NCBI GenBank assembly: GCA_021804195.1
Contig: JAJZKJ010000122.1
Coordinates: 1 to 6,759 of the forward strand
Length of the DNA stretch: 6,759 bases
From: Acidobacteriota bacterium
GTDB taxonomy: Bacteria > Planctomycetota > Phycisphaerae > WQYP01 > JAJZKJ01
Direction: 5' to 3'
This document shows positions 1 through 6,759 of the stretch, one piece after another. The notes beneath the pieces were generated by a model. It was not told the origin of the DNA. It saw only the letters and a list, made by a program, of their open reading frames with translations, and made no database searches. The stretch's first letter is position 1. Every line of letters starts with the position of its first letter. Position numbers and translations under genes: made by a program.

Positions 1-987
1 GTTCGAAGCCGAATGGGTGCCGAAATAAATCAGCGGCATCGCAGCCACGGTAATGAGCATGACCAGCTTGCGCGCCTGAATGGGCGAGACAAAGCGGGTC
101 AATACTCCGCTCAGCCAGCCCCCCGCGACATTGCCCACGGCGCTGGCCAGAGCGGGAACCAGGGCGCCATAGGCGCCAATGGCAACCAGAGAAAAATGCC
201 GTACTTTGTAGAGATAGGTGGGCAGCCAGAAAAGATAAAAATACCAGGCTGGATCAGAACAGGCGCGGCCGGCAAGAATGCCCCAGACCTGGGGATGGCG
301 CATCATGGCGCCCCAGCCGGGGCGCGGCGCGCTGCTTGCGGCGGCGGGCGAGCGTTCGATTTCACGAACCCCGGCGCGGGTTATCGCGGCTGCGCGGTTG
401 ACCCACCACCAGCCGCAGACCCATAGCAACCCCACCATGCCCACGCTAAAAAACGCAATGCGCCAGCTATAGCGCAGCATCAGGAAGACCACCAGCGGCG
501 GCGCCAGCGTGCCGCCCAGCGAGGTGCCGGCATTAAATACGCCCATCGCCAGCGCCCGTTGCCGTGGGGGAAAACGCTCCTGGGCAAATTTCAAGGCTGC
601 CGGAAACATCGCCGGCTCGCCGATGCCGAGCAGGAACTGAAAGACGCGCAAGCCCAGAATTCCCCGCACCAGGCCGTTGCCCGCGGCGGCGAACGACCAC
701 CAGGCGGCGCTGATGGCCAGTCCCAGCCTGGGTCCCAGCCGGTCCATGATCCAGCCCGAGAGCGCATACATGGCGGCGTAGGCGTAGAAAAACGACTGCA
801 CCACCGAGGCATACTGGGCGTCCGAGATGTGAAACAGCCCTCGCAGCCGGGGAATTACCACTGCCAGCGTGCCGCGATCCAGATAATTAATAGTCGAGAC
901 CAGCAGCAGCATGAACACAATGCGCCAGCGCCAGCGGCGCGCGGCCGGCATTTCCTGCGCTGGTTCGGGAGCGGCATCGGGAGTCAT
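1..987 (-). CDS. MFS transporter, ACS family (hexuronate/sugar-acid type), 3'-truncated by window edge
   Basis: This is probably an inner-membrane, cation-coupled carrier that imports a sugar, sugar acid or other small anion. Reading the minus strand from the ATG at 987-985 gives 329 uninterrupted codons to the window edge. ACS carriers are usually about 420-450 aa, so roughly 100 C-terminal residues are missing. Seen: a charged N-terminus, then TM1 ending in INYLDR (residues 33-38), a family hallmark. The MFS motif-A loop between TM2 and TM3 is at about 78-87 (G...DRLGPR). GIGEPAMFP is at 121-129, FNAGTSLGG at 151-159, and a polar central loop at about 197-225. TM7 carries SDPAWYFYLFWLPTYL at 244-259. 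An in-frame TAA lies just upstream. A GTG at 999-997, four codons before the ATG, is the only alternative start, and neither start has a Shine-Dalgarno sequence. The gene lies 125 nt after another ACS carrier that is clearly diverged, so this is not a recent duplicate. The family assignment is firm; the substrate is unknown. Confidence 0.93.
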   Translation of the reverse strand, partial: MTPDAAPEPAQEMPAARRWRWRIVFMLLLVSTINYLDRGTLAVVIPRLRGLFHISDAQYASVVQSFFYAYAAMYALSGWIMDRLGPRLGLAISAAWWSFAAAGNGLVRGILGLRVFQFLLGIGEPAMFPAALKFAQERFPPRQRALAMGVFNAGTSLGGTLAPPLVVFLMLRYSWRIAFFSVGMVGLLWVCGWWWVNRAAAITRAGVREIERSPAAASSAPRPGWGAMMRHPQVWGILAGRACSDPAWYFYLFWLPTYLYKVRHFSLVAIGAYGALVPALASAVGNVAGGWLSGVLTRFVSPIQARKLVMLITVAAMPLIYFGTHSASN

Positions 988-1112
988 GGGTGTGGACACA
1001 GGTTACAGAATACAGCGAGAGTAAGACTGTTAGTGGCGAAGCCACTTATATGGCTTCGCCATTCCAGAGGGCGAATTCGGCAGGAGTCAGGAAAGTTCGC
1101 GCAGAGCTTGTT
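988..1112 (-). other. Intergenic spacer between the two transporter genes
   Basis: This is the longest non-coding gap in the window (125 nt), compared with 27 and 45 nt for the other gaps. It contains the nested inverted repeat at 1032-1063. I see no convincing sigma-70 promoter, no T-tract that would make the hairpin an intrinsic terminator on either strand, and no Shine-Dalgarno sequence before the downstream gene. It may hold a processing, attenuation or operator site, or simply a dispersed repeat. Confidence 0.7.
1032..1063. repeat. Nested inverted repeat (two mini-palindromes that also pair with each other)
   Basis: Arms TGGCGAAGCCA (1034-1044) and TGGCTTCGCCA (1051-1061) are perfect 11-nt reverse complements around the 6-nt loop CTTATA. 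A G.T and an A-T position extend the stem outward to 1032/1063. Each half is also a palindrome: AGTGGC-GAA-GCCACT (1032-1046) and ATGGC-TTC-GCCAT (1050-1062), with centres 17 bp apart. The transcript could therefore form either one long hairpin or two short triloop hairpins. Neither strand has a U-run after the stem, so it is not a canonical intrinsic terminator. Possible roles are a REP-like dispersed palindrome, an mRNA-stabilising or attenuating hairpin between the two carrier genes, or a paired operator. The structure is plain in the sequence; its function is unknown. Confidence 0.8.
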
Positions 1113-2405
1113 TTAATCTCCAACGGTCAGCCGCGCCGGCGCCAGACGAGGCGTCAACAGATGCATGATGCCCAGGGCGAGCAGATAAATGACGCAGGCA
1201 ATGGCGAAAAGCGGCAAATAGCTGTGAGTACGATGCACGACCACGCCGGCCAGTTCCTGAAACAGCGCGCCGCCGATGGCGCCGGCCAGGCCGCCGATGC
1301 CGACCACGCTGGCGACCGCGGTTTTGGGAAAGACATCGGAGGGAATGGTAAAAATATTTGCCGACCAGCCCTGATGCGCCGCGGCCGCCAGTCCCACCAG
1401 CGCGACCACCACCCACAGGCTGTGGGAATACGGAGCGAAAATCACCGGCACGACGGCTAAGGCGCAGATCAGCATGGTGATCTTGCGGGACCAATTCGCA
1501 GTATGGCCACGCCGCAAAAAGCGGGCCGGCAGCCAGCCCGCGCCGATGCTGCCGACAATCGAAATGAGATACACGGTGGCGAAAGGAATGCTGGTCGGCC
1601 CAAGCTTCAGATGGAAAGTGCCTTCAAGATAGCGGGGCAGCCAGAATAGCCAAAACCACCAGATGGGATCGGTAAGAAATTTGCCGATGGCGAAGGCCCA
1701 GGTTTCTTTCACCGGCAGCAGATGCCGCCAGGCAATTCCGGCCGGCGATTCGGCGCGTCCGGATTGAATGTGCCGCAACTCCGCCGGGGATACGCCGGGA
1801 TGGGCTTCCGGTTTCTTATAAATCCAGAGCCACAGAAACAACCACAGAAACCCCATGGCGCCGGTGGCGAGAAAGGCCTGCCGCCAGCCGAAGCGCATCG
1901 TGAAAAATACCACGACGAAGGGGACAACCATGGTCCCGACATTGGCGCCGGAGTTGAACAGGGCCGTGGCCAGGGCGCGTTCGGCCTGGGGAAACCATTC
2001 CGCCACGGTGCGGATGCAGGCGGGAAAGTTCGCGGCTTCGGCCAGGCCCAGCAGGACCATGGCCACGAGAAAGCCATGCACGCTGGCAATAAAGGCCGGC
2101 AGCATGGCGGCAAAGCTCCACAATAAAATCGCCAGCGCGAAGGCGCGGCGCGTGCCCAGTTTGTCGGTAAGGCCGCCGGCCACGGCCAGACCGATGCCGT
2201 AGGCGATCATGAAGCCGACCATGATGTGGGCGTAGGTGAGGCTATTCAGGCCGGGGATCACGCTTTGCAGGGTTTTTTCCAGAAAGCTGAGCACGCTGCG
2301 GTCCACATAGGCAATGACCGTGGCCAGAAACAGCAGCCCGCAGATGAGCCAGCGCACATGGCTGACCCGGCCGGCGGCGGAAGCAGTGGAGGTGGATTGC
2401 GGCAT
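1113..2405 (-). CDS. MFS transporter, ACS family (hexuronate transporter ExuT-like)
   Basis: This is a 430-aa inner-membrane carrier of the major facilitator superfamily, anion:cation symporter branch. Members such as ExuT, GudP and plant/animal phosphate or sialate carriers move organic anions or sugars with H+ or Na+. Seen: about 12 hydrophobic segments. TM1 ends in IAYVDR (31-36), where most relatives have NYxDR, so the usual Asn is Ala. Motif A is at 77-87 (GGLTDKLGTRR), LAEAANFPA at 121-129, FNSGANVG at 150-157, and TM7 has DPIWWFWLFWLPRYL at 246-260. The TM10/11 signature NIFTIPSDVFP (350-360) precedes a Gly-rich helix. The length is normal for a complete member. The ATG at 2405 is well supported because an in-frame TAA lies at 2423-2421 with no ATG, GTG or TTG between. 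No Shine-Dalgarno sequence precedes it. It follows the GH3 gene by 45 nt and probably imports sugars released by the neighbouring hydrolases. Exact substrate unknown. Confidence 0.96.
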   Translation of the reverse strand: MPQSTSTASAAGRVSHVRWLICGLLFLATVIAYVDRSVLSFLEKTLQSVIPGLNSLTYAHIMVGFMIAYGIGLAVAGGLTDKLGTRRAFALAILLWSFAAMLPAFIASVHGFLVAMVLLGLAEAANFPACIRTVAEWFPQAERALATALFNSGANVGTMVVPFVVVFFTMRFGWRQAFLATGAMGFLWLFLWLWIYKKPEAHPGVSPAELRHIQSGRAESPAGIAWRHLLPVKETWAFAIGKFLTDPIWWFWLFWLPRYLEGTFHLKLGPTSIPFATVYLISIVGSIGAGWLPARFLRRGHTANWSRKITMLICALAVVPVIFAPYSHSLWVVVALVGLAAAAHQGWSANIFTIPSDVFPKTAVASVVGIGGLAGAIGGALFQELAGVVVHRTHSYLPLFAIACVIYLLALGIMHLLTPRLAPARLTVGD

Positions 2406-2450
2406 GATATTACATTCAACTTACAGCCATAAAAACGGTCTTATTGCACT

Positions 2451-4835
2451 CTAGTTCGCGGGCAGGGCCACGCCATCGCGGGCCACGGTCAGCGGCATGC
2501 TCATGGTGTGGACCGAGCTGTCGCCGACTTTGACATCAAAGATTCCGGGCTGCACCACGCGCTTCATCCGCAGCCCCAGAATGGCCAGCGTGCGCGGGGT
2601 AATGCGGAAATGCACGGTTTTCGTCTGCCCCGGCCGCAGATGGACGCGGGCAAAGCCCTTGAGCGCCTCGACCGGCTGCGTTACCGTGGCCACCAGCTGA
2701 TGGATATACATCTGCGCCACTTCCGTGCCGGCGCGCCGGCCGGTGTTGGTTACATTCACGCTGACCATGGCCGTGCCGGCGGGGTGAATGACGTCGGGAA
2801 CGATTTGCAGATGGCTGAAACGGAAGGTGGTATAGCTGCGGCCGTAGCCGAAGGGATACAGCGGGCCGTTTTTCACGAACTGGTAGTTGCGCAACAGTGA
2901 CGGCTTGTGGTTGTAATACACCGGCAGCATGCCGACCGAGCGCGCGATGCTGACCGGAAGATGGCCGGAAGGGTTGACCTGGCCGAAGAGAATTTTGCCC
3001 AGCGCCGTGCCGCCCTGCTCGCCCGGGAACCAGGCCATCAGAATGGCCGGCACATGGTGCTTGATCCAGTTGAACTGCAAGGGGCGGCCTTCGATGAAGA
3101 CCACCACCGTGGGCGTGCCGGTGGCCACGATTTTGCGCACCAGTTCATTTTGCGGCGGCAGCAGGCGCAGCGTGGCGCTGTCGCCGAGATGAATTTCCGA
3201 CCAGGCCTCGCGGTCCATGCTTTCGTTGTCGCCGATCACCACCACGGCGACATTGGCGCGGCGGGCGGTGGCCACGGCGCGGGCGACGGCGCCCTGCTGT
3301 TGCGCGGCCGGCACGGGCACGATGTGATTGGCGTAAAAAGCGCTCCAGCCCACCGGCGCGGGCCGGCCGCCCTGAATCTGGGTCAAAACACAGCCGGGCG
3401 AATAGAGGACTTTGATGCCCGGCCCGGCGGCGGCGCGAATGCCGGCCAGCACGCTCACCCCATGGCCCGGCCCGGCGCCGCGGGCATATCCGCCCAGATG
3501 CACGCCGGTGGCGTTCGGGCCAATCACCGCGATGGTCTTGATTTTCGCGGCGTCGAGCGGCAGCAGCGAGCCCTGATTTTTCAGCAGCGTGATCGCTTCC
3601 TCGGCCGAGCGCAAGGCCAGCGCGCGATGGGCGCGGTCGTTGGTAATGCGGGCGGCGTACGCGGGGTTGACGTAAGGATGGTTAAACAGGCCGAGACGGA
3701 ATTTAGCGGCCAGGATCAATCCGACGGCGCGGTTAATTTCACTCATGGGCACGATGCCGGCCTTTGCCTGTTTATAAAGAGTCTTATATACGCCATAGCC
3801 CAGCTCATAGTCCACGCCCGCGCGCAGGGCCTCGCGCGCCGCCTGGGCGTAGTCGCGGGCCACGTGATGCACGGTGACCAGGAGCGGCAGGGCGCCGCCA
3901 TCGGAGGTGACAAAACCCTGAAAGCCCCAGCGCTGGCGCAGCATGCGGGTCAGCAGCCAGTAGTTATCACTGGAAGGGATGCTGTTAATTTCGTTATAGG
4001 AGGCCATGATGCTGCCGACCCGGGCCTGCCGCACCACGGCCTTGAATGGCTCCATGAAATACTCGCGCAGGGTGCGTTCGCTGATATTCGAGGGCGCGGT
4101 ATTGCGGCCGCCCTCGGGCTGGCCATGGATGAAATGCTTGGCGGTGGCCAGCACGTGATGGTGATTGATATAAAAGTTGCGGCCCTGCAGGCCCAGCACC
4201 TCGGCCACGCCCATACGGGCGACCAGATAGGGATCTTCGCCAAAGGTCTCTTCGACCCGGCCCCAGCGCGGATCGCGGGCCAGATCCAGATCGGGCGCAA
4301 AGACCTGATCCACGCCCGCCGAACGCGCTTCATCGCCGGCGGCGCGGTAGTCCTGATGGATCAGATGAGTATCGAAGGTGCTGGCCAGCGCCATGGGGTT
4401 GGGAAAGCTGGTCGCGTCGTACTCCATAAAGCCATGCAGTGCCTCGCCGAAGATCAACTGCGGAATGCCGAGCCGGGTTTTTTCGATTTGATAGCGCTGC
4501 ATGGCGTTGCGCAAAATCGCCGAACGCCGCGGGCTGAGATGATCGTAGTTGCTGAACAACTCGCGCATGGCGCGCGCCGCCTGGGCGGGCGTAAACGTCC
4601 CGGTGGTGTCAATGAAGGGCGGCGCGCCGCTGCCGGGCCGGCGATAACTGGGATAGAGCTGGGCCAGCTTTTCCTTAAGCGTCATGCGGGCCAGCAACTC
4701 GGCCACCCGCTGACGAATGGGCTGGCGCGGGTTCAGCCAGGGACGGCTGGCGGGCGCGGGCCGCGCCGCAACCAGAAAAATGCCGGCGCTCAGCAGGCCA
4801 ATGCCATACAACAGAAAGCGATGGATATTTTTCAT
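2451..4835 (-). CDS. Exported glycoside hydrolase family 3 (beta-glucosidase/beta-xylosidase-like)
   Basis: This is a retaining exo-glycosidase that removes terminal beta-linked sugars (glucose, xylose or related) from oligosaccharides, probably in the periplasm or outside the cell. The 794 aa fit a three-domain GH3 enzyme. A Sec signal peptide spans 1-29 (basic MKNIHR, hydrophobic 7-24, AxA cleavage after A29) with no lipobox Cys. The N-terminal barrel is at about 45-385: LGIP then GEALHG (130-135), WGRVEETFGEDP (191-202), KHF (233-235) and the nucleophile motif FVTSDGGA with Asp312. The C-terminal alpha/beta domain is at about 415-665, with the likely acid/base Glu543 in DREAWS, followed by LLPPQNELV. 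The fibronectin-III-like domain is at about 672-785 (NVTNTGRRAGTEVAQMYI). In-frame TGA-CCT immediately before the ATG fixes the start. There is no Shine-Dalgarno sequence. The gene starts 27 nt after the GH2 stop, consistent with one operon. GEALHG resembles the xylosidase/glucosidase branch, but specificity within GH3 cannot be read from motifs. Confidence 0.96.
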   Translation of the reverse strand: MKNIHRFLLYGIGLLSAGIFLVAARPAPASRPWLNPRQPIRQRVAELLARMTLKEKLAQLYPSYRRPGSGAPPFIDTTGTFTPAQAARAMRELFSNYDHLSPRRSAILRNAMQRYQIEKTRLGIPQLIFGEALHGFMEYDATSFPNPMALASTFDTHLIHQDYRAAGDEARSAGVDQVFAPDLDLARDPRWGRVEETFGEDPYLVARMGVAEVLGLQGRNFYINHHHVLATAKHFIHGQPEGGRNTAPSNISERTLREYFMEPFKAVVRQARVGSIMASYNEINSIPSSDNYWLLTRMLRQRWGFQGFVTSDGGALPLLVTVHHVARDYAQAAREALRAGVDYELGYGVYKTLYKQAKAGIVPMSEINRAVGLILAAKFRLGLFNHPYVNPAYAARITNDRAHRALALRSAEEAITLLKNQGSLLPLDAAKIKTIAVIGPNATGVHLGGYARGAGPGHGVSVLAGIRAAAGPGIKVLYSPGCVLTQIQGGRPAPVGWSAFYANHIVPVPAAQQQGAVARAVATARRANVAVVVIGDNESMDREAWSEIHLGDSATLRLLPPQNELVRKIVATGTPTVVVFIEGRPLQFNWIKHHVPAILMAWFPGEQGGTALGKILFGQVNPSGHLPVSIARSVGMLPVYYNHKPSLLRNYQFVKNGPLYPFGYGRSYTTFRFSHLQIVPDVIHPAGTAMVSVNVTNTGRRAGTEVAQMYIHQLVATVTQPVEALKGFARVHLRPGQTKTVHFRITPRTLAILGLRMKRVVQPGIFDVKVGDSSVHTMSMPLTVARDGVALPAN

Positions 4836-4862
4836 AGGTCAATGGATGGCGGTTGAATTTTT

Positions 4863-6759
4863 TTAAATCAGGGCGCGGGACCCGGCGGCCGACACATTCA
4901 CCCGGGCCGCGGCGGAGCGCAGGCCCGGGCTGGAAGCGCGGATTTCGAGCGCGCCCGCGGCCTGCCGCGCCTGCACAATGGCCACGCAAAGGCCATTGAA
5001 GGCTTTGCGGCGGCTGGCCTTATCGGGTTCGTGCGAAGTCGGGTTGCCATTGCCGACGCCGATGATATGGCCGGGACCGGAAACTTCAAATTGAATCAGA
5101 TGATCGGCGGTGGGCATGAGCCGGCCGGCGGAGTCGAGCACATGGGCCTCGACCACGACCACGTCTTCTCCATCGCCGGCGATGGAGGCGCGATCGGGCC
5201 GCAGCAGAATCCGCGCCGCGGCGCCGGTGGTTTCGCGGCGCGCGGTCATGAACCTGCGGCCGTTCTTATAGCCCACCGCCTCGATCGTGCCCGGCGCCCA
5301 GGCCACCTGCCATTGCAGGTGCTGGTTGGGAACCACATCTTGCCGGCCCTGGCTTTTGCCGTTCAAAAACAGTTCGACCGCGTCCAGATTGCTATAAACC
5401 CAGACACTCACGGGCTTGCCTTCCTGGCCGGCCCAGTTCCAGTGCGGAAACAGGTGCAACACTGGATGCCCGCTCCAGGCCGCCTGGTAATAGTAATAAT
5501 CGTCTTTGGGAAAGCCGCAGACGTCCATCTGGCCGAAATGCGAGTTAATGCAGGGCCAGCCATACGGCGTGGGTTCGCCGCGGTAGTCAAAGCCGGTCCA
5601 GACAAAGCCGCCGGCCAGATACGGCCGCTTGGCATAGATATCGCCCCACCATTGCTCGGCTAACTGGGCCCAGGGCGGCCGGTTGACATCGTAAGCGCTG
5701 ACATAACACAGTTTTTTGCTGGTGACATATTCGCCGCGCGTGGAAACCGTGCTGCCGGTTTCAGAGCCAAAACAGGGCTTCTTCGGAAATTTGGCATGGA
5801 AGGCGTCCATGGGCTTGGCGCCGCCGTAGTTGAAGCCCTGCAGATCATCCACATGCGATACGCCATGGCCCCACATCGAGGGAATATTCATCGCCTGGGT
5901 GGCCGGACGGGTGGGGTCGAGGCGGCGGATCAGGCGCTTCATGCTGGCGGCGATGCGCTCGCCCAGCGGCTTGGCCTGCACGAACCATTCTTCGTTGCCC
6001 ATGGACCACATGACGACGCTGGGACGGTTGCGGTCGCGGCGCACCAGACGCGAAAGCTGGCTCAGGCCCTCGGGGTCGGAACTGAACATGCGGGTCTCAT
6101 CCATCACCAGCATGCCCAGCCGGTCGCAGGCATCGAGCAGTTCCGGGGTGGGCGGGTTGTGCGAGGTGCGATAGGCGTTGACGCCCATGCCTTTGAGTTT
6201 TTCAATGCGGTAATACTGCAGCCGGTCGGGCAGCGCCGAACCCACGCCGGCGTGATCCTGGTGGTTGCACATGCCGTGCAGCTCCACATGGCGGCCATTG
6301 AGAAAAAAGCCGTGATCGGCGGTGAAGCGGATGTGGCGGATGCCGCAGGGGGTGGTGAGCTGGTCCACGGCGCGGCCGGCGTGCTCGAGGGTGGTTTCGA
6401 GCTGGTATAAATGCGGCGTTTCAACCGACCATAATTCCGCCCGCGCCAAACGGGCGGCCTGGCGGACGGTGGTCTGGCTCCAGGGCCGCAGTTGCACCGA
6501 TGATCGGCGGCGGGCCACAACTTTACCGGCGGGGTCGCGGAGCACGGAAACCACTTCCGCCCGCGCCGCCTTGGGGCCGGCGTTTTCAACTTCGGTAAAC
6601 AGTTCCAGCTCGGCGGCGCCGTGCCCGCCCTGTATCCGGCTGACTTTGGCGCGGGTATAGACGCCCCACTGCGGCACATGCAGGGGATGGGTCTTCACCA
6701 GCCAGACATGGCGGTAAATGCCGGCGCCTTCATAAAACCAGCCTTCCGATTCGGTCGCA
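4863..6759 (-). CDS. Glycoside hydrolase family 2, beta-galactosidase-like, 5'-truncated by window edge
   Basis: This is a retaining GH2 exo-glycosidase, most like the beta-galactosidase group with extra C-terminal domains. The frame is open to the window edge, giving 631 residues. The in-frame GTG at 6698 is not the start, because upstream codons encode SEGWFYEGAGIYRHVWL, the end of the GH2 sugar-binding domain. About 150-250 N-terminal residues, including any signal peptide, are missing. Positions in the visible fragment: Ig-like domain about 21-138; TIM barrel about 139-430 with GMCNHQDHAG (162-171) and NAYRTSHNPP (194-203). The acid/base is Glu256 in MGNEEW (codon 5993-5991), and the nucleophile is Glu333 in GSETGS (codon 5762-5760). 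WTGFDYRGEPTPYG is at 387-400. A DUF4982-like beta domain (about 437-505, with VELFLNGKSQG) and a GH2 C5-type Ig-like domain (about 515-625, with GPGHIIGVGNGNP) follow. Both catalytic Glu are intact. I see no N-x-K uronate-binding motif of beta-glucuronidases. Family firm; substrate probably a beta-galactoside. Confidence 0.95.
   Translation of the reverse strand, partial: ATESEGWFYEGAGIYRHVWLVKTHPLHVPQWGVYTRAKVSRIQGGHGAAELELFTEVENAGPKAARAEVVSVLRDPAGKVVARRRSSVQLRPWSQTTVRQAARLARAELWSVETPHLYQLETTLEHAGRAVDQLTTPCGIRHIRFTADHGFFLNGRHVELHGMCNHQDHAGVGSALPDRLQYYRIEKLKGMGVNAYRTSHNPPTPELLDACDRLGMLVMDETRMFSSDPEGLSQLSRLVRRDRNRPSVVMWSMGNEEWFVQAKPLGERIAASMKRLIRRLDPTRPATQAMNIPSMWGHGVSHVDDLQGFNYGGAKPMDAFHAKFPKKPCFGSETGSTVSTRGEYVTSKKLCYVSAYDVNRPPWAQLAEQWWGDIYAKRPYLAGGFVWTGFDYRGEPTPYGWPCINSHFGQMDVCGFPKDDYYYYQAAWSGHPVLHLFPHWNWAGQEGKPVSVWVYSNLDAVELFLNGKSQGRQDVVPNQHLQWQVAWAPGTIEAVGYKNGRRFMTARRETTGAAARILLRPDRASIAGDGEDVVVVEAHVLDSAGRLMPTADHLIQFEVSGPGHIIGVGNGNPTSHEPDKASRRKAFNGLCVAIVQARQAAGALEIRASSPGLRSAAARVNVSAAGSRALI

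Noticed and set aside
1045..1050. TATAAG on the minus strand as a -10 promoter element for the second transporter
   Set aside because: It lies in the loop of the inverted repeat and no -35-like hexamer at suitable spacing is visible. The similarity is too weak to call.
1064..1086. Vector- or adapter-like string around GGGCGAATTCGGCAGGAG
   Set aside because: It resembles EcoRI cloning junctions only loosely. It lies in a spacer flanked by two intact, same-strand genes of the same functional type, so contamination or a chimeric join is not needed to explain it.
2416..2430. Five-codon mini-ORF (ATG GCT GTA AGT TGA) just before the first transporter start
   Set aside because: It has no ribosome binding site or regulatory codon run, and is short enough to be chance.
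2907..4856. 649-codon open frame on the plus strand, antisense to GH3
   Set aside because: It lies wholly opposite a well-supported GH3 gene. Its product is rich in Gly, Ala, His, Gln and Arg with no recognisable domain, which is the usual antisense shadow of a GC-rich gene. The other plus-strand open frames have the same character.
4858..4864. Run of seven T on the plus strand at the GH2 stop
   Set aside because: The genes run on the minus strand, where this is an A-run. There is no hairpin positioned to make a plus-strand terminator, and no plus-strand gene to end.
4901..4929. Inverted repeat CCCGGGCC / GGCCCGGG with a 13-nt loop near the end of the GH2 gene
   Set aside because: It sits inside coding sequence of very high GC and is not followed by a T-run on the minus strand. 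The arms contain the self-palindrome CCCGGG, so a chance stem is likely.

Overview
The window is GC-rich and densely coding, and every supported gene lies on the minus strand. It reads as part of a carbohydrate-utilisation operon transcribed from high to low coordinates: a family 2 glycoside hydrolase (5' end outside the window), an exported family 3 glycoside hydrolase, a complete MFS sugar-acid/sugar transporter of the ACS (anion:cation symporter) type, and a second, divergent ACS-type transporter whose 3' end lies outside the window. Intergenic gaps are 27, 45 and 125 nt. No stretch longer than 300 bases lacks a gene. I see no RNA genes, CRISPR arrays, insertion sequences or transposase fragments, and no intrinsic terminators.

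Layout in transcription order: 6759-4863, GH2 beta-galactosidase-like enzyme (631 residues visible, N-terminus missing). 4835-2451, GH3 beta-glucosidase/beta-xylosidase-like enzyme with a Sec-type signal peptide (794 aa). 2405-1113, ACS-family MFS transporter (430 aa). 1112-988, intergenic stretch with an unusual nested inverted repeat. 987-1, second ACS-family MFS transporter (329 residues visible, C-terminus missing).

Likely working model (inference): the secreted GH3 enzyme, and the GH2 enzyme in a compartment that cannot be determined here, release terminal sugars from a plant or microbial polysaccharide or oligosaccharide. One or both MFS carriers bring the products through the inner membrane. 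The exact substrate cannot be read from the sequence. The GH2 active-site regions look like the beta-galactosidase branch rather than the beta-glucuronidase branch. The carriers belong to a family best known for hexuronates and other organic anions.

The high GC, and pairs of ACS-type MFS carriers next to GH2/GH3 genes without SusC/SusD-like partners in view, suggest a soil-type Gram-negative heterotroph. Acidobacteriota is my best guess at low-to-moderate confidence; Verrucomicrobiota or related groups are not excluded. The three translation starts in view have no recognisable Shine-Dalgarno sequence. I did not find a clearly new biological system. The most unexplained element is the nested palindrome between the two transporter genes.
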